From: Roseovarius sp.
GTDB taxonomy: Bacteria > Pseudomonadota > Alphaproteobacteria > Rhodobacterales > Rhodobacteraceae
Direction: 5' to 3'
Assembly: GCA_016278295.1 (NCBI GenBank)
Contig: JADQCC010000311.1
Location: 1 to 33,363, forward strand
Length of the DNA: 33,363 nucleotides
Made by a program: the position numbers and the translations under genes. Shown here piece after piece: positions 26,623-33,363 of this stretch. The notes beneath the pieces were generated by a model, which was given only the letters and a program-made list of their open reading frames with translations, did no database searches and had not been told where the DNA came from. Positions within the stretch are counted from its first letter, which is position 1; every line of letters begins with the position of its first letter.

Positions 26623-27096
26623 TCACCCAAAAAACATCTCCAGCGGCGGCAGGCGCGGGGATTTTACCGGCTTGGTCACGATGTAGGTGAAATAGCGCGC
26701 CAACCCGATCCGGGCCTCCAGCATTTCGTCGATGAGCCGTTGATAGGCGTCGATGTCGCGGGTCACGATCTGCATCAGGTAGTCGAATCCGCCGCCCAGC
26801 GCCCAGCAGGCCGTGATCTGTGGGTAGTGCTGCACGCTGTCCTCGAAGGCGCGGAAACTCGCGGGGGTGTGGTCCGCCAGTTCCACGGCGACGAAGACCG
26901 TGACATGTGGACCCAGCTTCTTCAGGCTGATGCGCGCGTGATAGCCCTCGATCAGCCCGGCGTCTTCCAATCGCCGGAGCCGTTCCCAGCAGGGACTCGC
27001 CGAGAGGCCGACGCGGGTAGCAAGTTCAGCCTTGGTGATTCGCCCCTCGTCGGCCAGCACCCGCAGGATATCGAGATCGCGCGCGTCGAGCCTCAT
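26623..27096 (-). CDS. Lrp/AsnC family regulator (DoeX/AsnC of ectoine clusters by synteny)
   Basis: MRLDARDLDILRVLADEGRITKAELATRVGLSASPCWERLRRLEDAGLIEGYHARIS; RAM domain; ATGA overlap with eutC-like gene. Confidence 0.92.
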   Translation of the reverse strand: MRLDARDLDILRVLADEGRITKAELATRVGLSASPCWERLRRLEDAGLIEGYHARISLKKLGPHVTVFVAVELADHTPASFRAFEDSVQHYPQITACWALGGGFDYLMQIVTRDIDAYQRLIDEMLEARIGLARYFTYIVTKPVKSPRLPPLEMFFG

Positions 27097-28082
27097 GCGC
27101 GGATCACCGCGCCTACGTCGCGGCCCGCGAGCAGCGTCATTACGTGGGTGGCGATGGCGGTGTCCTGAGCGCCGGTGCCGGTGAGGTCGCAAATCGTTAC
27201 CTCGTCGGCATCGCGCCGCCCGCGCGCGCGGCCCCGGATGACGTCGCCCAGTTCCACCGGGTTGTCCTCGGCCCAGAGGCCCGCCTCCAGCGCGGCGCGC
27301 AATTCGCCGAGGCTCCGGGCCTGCGGCGCGCGATCTGCCACGTAGAGATCGGCCTGCACCAGCGCCTGCGGGTCGATCTCGTTCTTGCCCGCCTGATCCG
27401 ATCCCATCGCGGTGATGTGCAGCTCGGGGTGCAGCCAGTCCGCCTTGACCACCGGTTCCGTGGCTGGGGTGGTGGTGATCACGAGCTGGCTTGCCCGCAC
27501 CAGATCGGCGGGGTTGTCGACCACGCGGATATCGCATTCGAGGTCCGACAAGTCGTCGGCGCAGGCGCGGGCCTTGTCGGCGTCGCGACCCCAGATCAGC
27601 AGCCGGTCGAAGGGTCGCACCAGACGCGCCGCCCGCGCCTGAAGCCGCGCCTGAACGCCGGTGCCGATCACGCCTGCCGTATGCACCAGATCGGGGGCGA
27701 GGTATTGCGCGGCCACCGCGCCGGCGGCAGCCGTGCGCAGATCGGTCAGGTAGCCATTGTCGAGAAACACCGCCTCGACCAGGCCGGTCCTGGCCGAAAA
27801 CAGGATCATCAGACCGTTGAGGCTGGGCAAACCCAGCTTTGGATTGTCGAAGAACCCGGGGCTGACCTTGATCGCGAACCCGTCAAAGCCCGGGATATAG
27901 GCGGTTTTCACGTCCACCTCGCCATGCGCCTCAGCGAGGTCCATCGACATGACCGGCGGCATCACCACGCCCCCGTCGGAGAGCGCGCCGAAGGCTTGCT
28001 CGATCACCTGCACGGTCTCGCGGTCGAGCGCTACGGCGCCGCGCAACTCCGCCTCTGTCACGATCCGAATGTCATGTGCCAT
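27093..28082 (-). CDS. eutC: Ornithine cyclodeaminase family protein, EutC-like
   Basis: GVIGTGVQARLQARAARLVRP Rossmann motif; SPGFFDNPKLGLPSLNGLMILFSARTG; located between eutB-like and asnC. Confidence 0.85.
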   Translation of the reverse strand: MAHDIRIVTEAELRGAVALDRETVQVIEQAFGALSDGGVVMPPVMSMDLAEAHGEVDVKTAYIPGFDGFAIKVSPGFFDNPKLGLPSLNGLMILFSARTGLVEAVFLDNGYLTDLRTAAAGAVAAQYLAPDLVHTAGVIGTGVQARLQARAARLVRPFDRLLIWGRDADKARACADDLSDLECDIRVVDNPADLVRASQLVITTTPATEPVVKADWLHPELHITAMGSDQAGKNEIDPQALVQADLYVADRAPQARSLGELRAALEAGLWAEDNPVELGDVIRGRARGRRDADEVTICDLTGTGAQDTAIATHVMTLLAGRDVGAVIRA

Positions 28083-29073
28083 AGGATTTCCCCTCGATCA
28101 CCTTGTCGCCCAAGATCACGCCTTGCCCGGTAATGACCCGGGTGAACATTTCCATGTCAAGGTTGCGGCCCGTCACGATGGTGGCCGTCGGGCCGCTCAC
28201 GCGCAGCTTGCCCGATAGCACCGCCGCCAGCCCCACCACGCAGGCGCCCTCGGCCACGATCCGGTCCTCGTAATAGAGCACCTGCATGGCGCGGTAGATT
28301 TCCTCTTCCGTGACCAGCACCACTTCGTCCAGCAAATCACGGCACATCGGGAAACTGAGCCGGTTCTGCATCCCGATCCCGCCGCCGAGCGAATCGGCCA
28401 GCGAGGGCACTTCTTCCACCTCGACCGGGTGACCGGCGTGCAGACTTTCATACATCGCCGCGCCCCTGTCCATCGAGATGCCGACGATGCGGATATCCGG
28501 CTTGATCGCCTTGGCGGCCATCGCCACGCCCGCCGCCAGCCCGCCCCCCGACAAGGGCACCAAGAGCACCTCGATATCGGGCCGCGCTGCCATGATCTCG
28601 AGCCCGATGGTGCCCTGCCCGGCGATCACCTTTGGGTCGTCGAAGGGCGAGATTTCCATCAGCCCCTCCTCGGCCACGAGACGCTCTGCCTCTGCCTGTG
28701 CGTCGTCCTGGCTGCGGCCCGCGATTCGCACCTCGGCCCCAAGCGCACGGATGCCGTCTACCTTGGCTTGCGGGACCAGTTCCGACATGCAGATCACCGC
28801 GCGAATACCCTGCGCGCGCGCCGCATAGGCCACGCCGCGCCCATGATTGCCCGTGGAGCAGCAGGTGACGCCCGACGCCTCCTGCACCCCCGCCACGGCA
28901 TTCAAGGCCCCGCGCAGCTTGAATGCGCCGATGGGCTGCATGTTTTCCAGCTTGAGCAGGAATTCCTGCCCGGCGACATCGTTCATGTGGGGCGAGGGCA
29001 CCAGCGGCGTGGCGTCGGCAATACCGGCGATCACCTGTGCGGCGGCGTGAACATCGGCCAGAACGGGGCGCAT
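28072..29073 (-). CDS. eutB: Threonine dehydratase-like PLP enzyme, EutB-like
   Basis: ENMQPIGAFKLRGALNAV PLP Lys motif, STGNHGRGVAYAAR, PLSGGGLAAGVAM; RBS AAGGAG upstream of ATG at 29073. Confidence 0.85.
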   Translation of the reverse strand: MRPVLADVHAAAQVIAGIADATPLVPSPHMNDVAGQEFLLKLENMQPIGAFKLRGALNAVAGVQEASGVTCCSTGNHGRGVAYAARAQGIRAVICMSELVPQAKVDGIRALGAEVRIAGRSQDDAQAEAERLVAEEGLMEISPFDDPKVIAGQGTIGLEIMAARPDIEVLLVPLSGGGLAAGVAMAAKAIKPDIRIVGISMDRGAAMYESLHAGHPVEVEEVPSLADSLGGGIGMQNRLSFPMCRDLLDEVVLVTEEEIYRAMQVLYYEDRIVAEGACVVGLAAVLSGKLRVSGPTATIVTGRNLDMEMFTRVITGQGVILGDKVIEGKSYGT

Positions 29074-29233
29074 CGCTGTCTCCTTGTCTGCAAGTTCGCG
29101 CAATCTGCGCGCCGGTCCGGCTTGCGTCAACTCCGCGGCACGCGGCGGTCAGAAAACGACATCGGGTGGCGTGTTTCTTGGGGCGGCCACCGGAAAAATC
29201 CCCCAAGGCGGACCGAGTTACCCCAGTTTACAG

Positions 29234-30433
29234 ATGGCGGACCACCACATGATCGAGAAAGACCTCCCCTTTTCGCCGCAGGAATACCAGCGCCGCCTCG
29301 AGAAAACCCGGAGCGCGATGGCCGCGCGCGATCTTGATGCGATCTTCGTTACCGACCCGTCGAACCAGCATTGGCTGACGGGTTATGACGGCTGGTCTTT
29401 CTACGTGCACCAGGGGGTGATCGTTCTGCCCGACGCCGATCCGATCTGGTGGGGCCGCAACCAGGATGCCAATGGCGGCGTGCGCACGGTCTGGATGACC
29501 GACGACAGGGTGATCGGGTATCCCGACAACTACGTCCAATCCACCGAGCGCCACCCGATGCAGGATCTGGCCGAGCGCCTCACCGGCATGGGGCTCGCGG
29601 ATAAGCGCATCGGCGTGGAGATGGACAATTACTATTTCTCGGCCAAGGCGATGCAGGTGCTGCGCGAGGAATTGCCGGAGGCCACCTTCCTCGACGTGAC
29701 CGCGCTGGTGAACTGGCAGCGCGGGGTGAAATCCGAGGAAGAACTGGCCTTTATCCGAAAGGCCGCCTTGATTTCGGAGAAGATCATCGACGGGCTTATT
29801 GAACGGGTCGAGCCGGGCATTCCGAAGAACGAGATCGTGGCCGAGATTTTCCGCGACGCGATCCGGGGTGTCGAGGGCGCGTGGGGTGACTATCCGGCGA
29901 TTGTGCCGCTCCTGCCCTCGGGCTCGGATGCCGCCGCCCCGCACCTGACGTGGAACGGGCGCGAATTCGCCACTGGCGAGGCGACGTTTTTCGAGATTTC
30001 CGGCTGTTATCGGCGCTACCACGCGCCGCTCTGCCGGACGCTGTTTCTCGGCAAGCCGCCGCAATTCCTGCTCGACGCCGAGCGCGCGCTCGTCGAGGGG
30101 CTGGAGGCGGGGCTCGAGGCCGCGACGGCGGGCAGCCGCGCCTGCGACGTGGCCAATGCGCTTGCCGCACCGCTGGAACGCGCCGGAATCGAGCGCGGTG
30201 CGCGCTGCGGCTATCCCATCGGGCTCAGCTATCCGCCCGATTGGGGCGAACGCACCATAAGCCTGCGCGCCGAGGACGAGACCGTGCTGGAGCCTGGCAT
30301 GACCTTCCATTTCATGCCCGGGCTGTGGATGTCCGACTGGGGGCTGGAGATCACCGAGTCGATCCTGATCAAGGAGACCGGGCCGGCCGAGACCTTTTGC
30401 GACCGGCCGCGCAAGATGTTCGTGAAGGACTGA
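29234..30433 (+). CDS. doeA: M24-family ectoine hydrolase-like protein (DoeA/EutD)
   Basis: 399 aa; NQHWLTGYDGWSFYVHQGVIV; modified M24 centre EATFFEISGCYRRYHAPLCRTLF lacking canonical metal-ligand Asp residues. Confidence 0.85.
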   Translation: MADHHMIEKDLPFSPQEYQRRLEKTRSAMAARDLDAIFVTDPSNQHWLTGYDGWSFYVHQGVIVLPDADPIWWGRNQDANGGVRTVWMTDDRVIGYPDNYVQSTERHPMQDLAERLTGMGLADKRIGVEMDNYYFSAKAMQVLREELPEATFLDVTALVNWQRGVKSEEELAFIRKAALISEKIIDGLIERVEPGIPKNEIVAEIFRDAIRGVEGAWGDYPAIVPLLPSGSDAAAPHLTWNGREFATGEATFFEISGCYRRYHAPLCRTLFLGKPPQFLLDAERALVEGLEAGLEAATAGSRACDVANALAAPLERAGIERGARCGYPIGLSYPPDWGERTISLRAEDETVLEPGMTFHFMPGLWMSDWGLEITESILIKETGPAETFCDRPRKMFVKD

Positions 30434-30442
30434 AGGCGAGCC

Positions 30443-32488
30443 TCAGCCCCGCCTGCGCCTGCGCCGCCCGCCCTCGGCGCCGCCCTCGCCATGGGTGTTG
30501 AAGCTGGGGTTGGGCAGCGTCACCACCTTGCGCAGTTCCGGGAACGGGGCCGTCTTGTGCGGGATCGCGTTGGCGGCGACGAAATGTTCCTGGAATTTCG
30601 GCTCGATGGCCGTTTCCACCTTGGTGATTTCGCCCACCACGCGCTCGATCTCACGGCGCGCCGCCACGTTGCAGAGCGCGATGCGGGCGCCGGTTCCGGC
30701 GGCGTTGCCCGCGCTTGTCACCTTGTCGAGCGGCACGTCGGGGATCATGCCCAGCACCATCGCGTGCTTGGGTGAGATATGCGCGCCGAAGGCGCCGGCG
30801 AGTACGACGCGGTCCACCTTGTCCACGCCACGCTCGTCCATCAACAGGCGCGCACCGGCGTAGAGCGCGGATTTGGCGAGCTGGATGGCGCGGATGTCGC
30901 CCTGCGTCACGGTGATGCGCGGCCCGCCCTCGTCGGTCCCATCATGGATGAGGTAGGTATGCGTGCGCCCTTCGGCCTGCATGCGCGGTGTGCCGGTGGC
31001 CTCGGCCGAACCCAGAAGACCCGACTCGTCCATCAACCCGGCGATGCGCAACTCTGCCACCGCCTCGATGATGCCTGAGCCGCAGATGCCGGTGATGCCA
31101 CCCGCGCCCACTTCGTCCGCGAACCCGTCCTCGTCGGACCACTTGTCAGAGCCGATAACGCGAAAGCGTGGTTCCTTGGTTTCGGGGTCGATGCGAATCG
31201 CCTCGATGGCCCCCGGCGCCGCCCGTTGACCGGAAGAAATCTGTGCGCCCTCGAAGGCCGGGCCGGTGGGCGAGGAACACGCCAGAACGCGGGTCTTGTC
31301 GCCCAGCAGGATCTCGGCATTGGTGCCCACATCGACGATGAGCGCCAGATCCTCGGATTTGCCCGGCTCTTCCGATAGTGCCACGGCGGCGCAATCGGCC
31401 CCCACATGGCCCGCGATGCAGGGCAGGATATAGACCTGCGCGCGGGGATTGATGGCTGCAAGATCGAGATCCCTGGCGGCAAGGCCGAGACTGCCCGAGG
31501 TGGCGAGCGCGAAAGGCGCCTGCCCGAGTTCGACGGGGTCGATGCCGAGCAGGAGGTGGTGCATGACCGGGTTGCAGACAAAGACCGTCTCGACGATCAG
31601 CGCCGGGTCAACCTCCGCCTCCCTGGCGATTTCCCCGGCCAGCGCGTTGATCGCATCGCGCACCGTCGTCGTCATCTCCTTGTCGCCGCCAGGGTTCATC
31701 ATCGAATAACTGACCCGGCTCATCAGATCCTCGCCAAAGCGAATTTGCGGATTCATGATGCCCGAGGACGCCTTTACCTCGCCGGTCACGAGATCGGTCA
31801 GATGGGCGGCGACGGTGGTGGAGCCGAGGTCGATGGCCAACCCATAAAGCCCGTCCTCGTGTAGCCCCGGCCAGATTTCGAGCACCTGTGCCGCGTCGTT
31901 CGCGTGGCCGCGGTGCAGTGCCACGGTCACCTGGAACTTGCCCTTGCGCAGCACCGGTTGCAGCCTGGATAGGAGCGTGAGATCGGCGCGGATATCCCCG
32001 ATGCCCCATTCGCGCTTCAACGCGCGCGCGAGCCGTTCCAGATCGCCGGTTGGCTCGTGCATGTCGGGCTCGTCCACCTCGACGAAATAGAGCTTGGTCG
32101 CCGGGTCCATCTCGATCACCCGGGCCGAGGCGGCCTTGCGCACCACCTGCTTGTGGACCTGGGATTCGGGCGGCACGTCGATCACCACGTCGCCCATGAC
32201 CTGTGCCTGACACCCGAGGCGGCGACCCGGTTTCAGCCCGCGCTTCTGGTCATAGCGTTCCTCGACCTTGTTCCACTCCGACAGCGCATTGTCGCGGACC
32301 GTCACGCCATGCTTGGAAAACTCGCCATAGCCCGGCGTGATCTGGCATTTCGAGCAGATGCCGCGCCCGCCGCAGACCGAATCGAGATCGACGCCCAATT
32401 GCCGCGCTGCGGTGAGCACCGGGGTACCCACGGGGAAACGCCCACGCTTGCCCGAGGGGGTGAAGACGACAAGAGGATCGTTTGGCAT
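30443..32488 (-). CDS. RACo-like reductive activator of corrinoid proteins: 2Fe-2S ferredoxin domain + ASKHA ATPase (DUF4445)
   Basis: VDLDSVCGGRGICSKCQI...GCQAQV 2Fe-2S motif; YGLAIDLGSTTVAAHLTDL and DVGTNAEILLG ASKHA motifs. Start at MPNDPL (32488) inferred; 32506 or 32557 possible. Confidence 0.88.
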   Translation of the reverse strand: MPNDPLVVFTPSGKRGRFPVGTPVLTAARQLGVDLDSVCGGRGICSKCQITPGYGEFSKHGVTVRDNALSEWNKVEERYDQKRGLKPGRRLGCQAQVMGDVVIDVPPESQVHKQVVRKAASARVIEMDPATKLYFVEVDEPDMHEPTGDLERLARALKREWGIGDIRADLTLLSRLQPVLRKGKFQVTVALHRGHANDAAQVLEIWPGLHEDGLYGLAIDLGSTTVAAHLTDLVTGEVKASSGIMNPQIRFGEDLMSRVSYSMMNPGGDKEMTTTVRDAINALAGEIAREAEVDPALIVETVFVCNPVMHHLLLGIDPVELGQAPFALATSGSLGLAARDLDLAAINPRAQVYILPCIAGHVGADCAAVALSEEPGKSEDLALIVDVGTNAEILLGDKTRVLACSSPTGPAFEGAQISSGQRAAPGAIEAIRIDPETKEPRFRVIGSDKWSDEDGFADEVGAGGITGICGSGIIEAVAELRIAGLMDESGLLGSAEATGTPRMQAEGRTHTYLIHDGTDEGGPRITVTQGDIRAIQLAKSALYAGARLLMDERGVDKVDRVVLAGAFGAHISPKHAMVLGMIPDVPLDKVTSAGNAAGTGARIALCNVAARREIERVVGEITKVETAIEPKFQEHFVAANAIPHKTAPFPELRKVVTLPNPSFNTHGEGGAEGGRRRRRRG

Positions 32489-32592
32489 GGGGCTGGTCCT
32501 GCTCATATGTGCCTTTGGCGGAACATAAGCCATAGGCGTGCGCCCGAAAGCCCGCAAGCGTCAGGAATCGGTACGCGCGCGGCATGGCGGCC

Positions 32593-33288
32593 TCAGGCCC
32601 AGGGCAGTTTCAGCCCGAAGAGCCAGATGGCGAGCGGCACGGGGGCAGAGGCGACCGCGATGGTCAGGATCGCCAGCGGCGCGCGGAACGTGCCCGAAAG
32701 CCCCGAGAGGAAGGCGATCCCGCCACCCCCGCCGATCACCGAATTGCCGGGAATGTTGATGAGAACGGCGAGGTTCACGTAGCGGTACTTGATGATCCAG
32801 CCGCAGTACTTGCGGGGCAGGAGAGCATGGATAAACGCGACCCGGTCTTTTTGCGGCATCGCTTCGAACCGGGCCACGTTATGTGCCGCGCGGATCATGT
32901 GCAGATCGGTAAGCACGCGGCGCAGCCAGGCGATCGGCACGGTACACCCGACGACGAACGCCAGCGACAGACCGCTCGCCGTGGCCAACCACACCAGCGG
33001 CGCGATCTCGGGCCCACCCGCCGCGAGCACCGAAAGCCCGATCTCCACCCCCGGAACGAAGGGGATCGCGATGAGCACGGCATAGATGACGAGCACTGCC
33101 AGCAGCAGCCCCGGCATTGCCCAGCCGTACTCGTTGCTTGTGATCCAGCCCTCCGCCCAGACGAAGACGAAGTGCAGCCCGATTGCGAGAATCGCGATGA
33201 TGGCAAGCCGCGCGAGCGTGCGCAGCACGCCCAGCTTGAGAGGAGGGGGATCGGGCAGGGTGGTGGGGGCCGGGCGGCTGTTTTCCAT
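32593..33288 (-). CDS. Multi-pass membrane protein of unknown function
   Basis: 231 aa, at least 4-5 hydrophobic segments; IPFVPGVEIGLSVLAAGG and IPGNSVIGGGGGIAFLSGLSG loops. Confidence 0.75.
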   Translation of the reverse strand: MENSRPAPTTLPDPPPLKLGVLRTLARLAIIAILAIGLHFVFVWAEGWITSNEYGWAMPGLLLAVLVIYAVLIAIPFVPGVEIGLSVLAAGGPEIAPLVWLATASGLSLAFVVGCTVPIAWLRRVLTDLHMIRAAHNVARFEAMPQKDRVAFIHALLPRKYCGWIIKYRYVNLAVLINIPGNSVIGGGGGIAFLSGLSGTFRAPLAILTIAVASAPVPLAIWLFGLKLPWA

Positions 33289-33363
33289 GCGCCGAGTCTA
33301 GGCTGTGATCCGCGGCTCGAACAATCCGTGTCACGCTTTGTTCACGTTCTTTTGCAGCCAATC

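Overview
This is a high-GC alphaproteobacterial window, most likely Rhodobacteraceae/roseobacter-like (inferred from gene content; I ran no database search). About 28 CDS read as genuine, mostly in co-directional minus-strand operons with 4-nt ATGA overlaps. In order: (1) the 3' part of a lytic transglycosylase; (2) a sulfur/persulfide module of two YeeE/YedE (DUF6691-type) proteins and an MBL-fold persulfide-dioxygenase-like hydrolase, next to an excisionase-type HTH + PBP-like regulator; (3) a tripartite tricarboxylate transporter (TctC-B-A) divergent from a LysR regulator that overlaps a TauE/TSUP exporter; (4) a fumarate-reductase-like four-subunit complex (FrdB-like FeS, two membrane anchors, flavoprotein) with a two-subunit class I fumarase/tartrate dehydratase; (5) an MbfA-like ferritin/VIT1 iron exporter with a perfect Irr/ICE-type palindrome; (6) a TetR regulator preceded by three operator-like repeats and an unlisted 52-aa secreted peptide; (7) a GMC oxidoreductase split by a 1-nt frameshift; (8) a Pot-type ABC transporter with unusually enlarged permeases; (9) a rearranged, partial (hydroxy)ectoine-catabolism-like cluster (aminotransferase, SSADH, AsnC, EutC, EutB, divergent EutD/DoeA); (10) a RACo-like 2Fe-2S/ASKHA corrinoid-activation protein and a membrane protein. 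Best candidates for something undescribed are the frd-like/fumarase/TTT locus, whose flavoprotein lacks the canonical covalent-FAD histidine, the eut/doe cluster coupled to a Pot-type ABC transporter, and the TetR-operator-micropeptide unit. No CRISPR, rRNA, tRNA or transposon was recognised.
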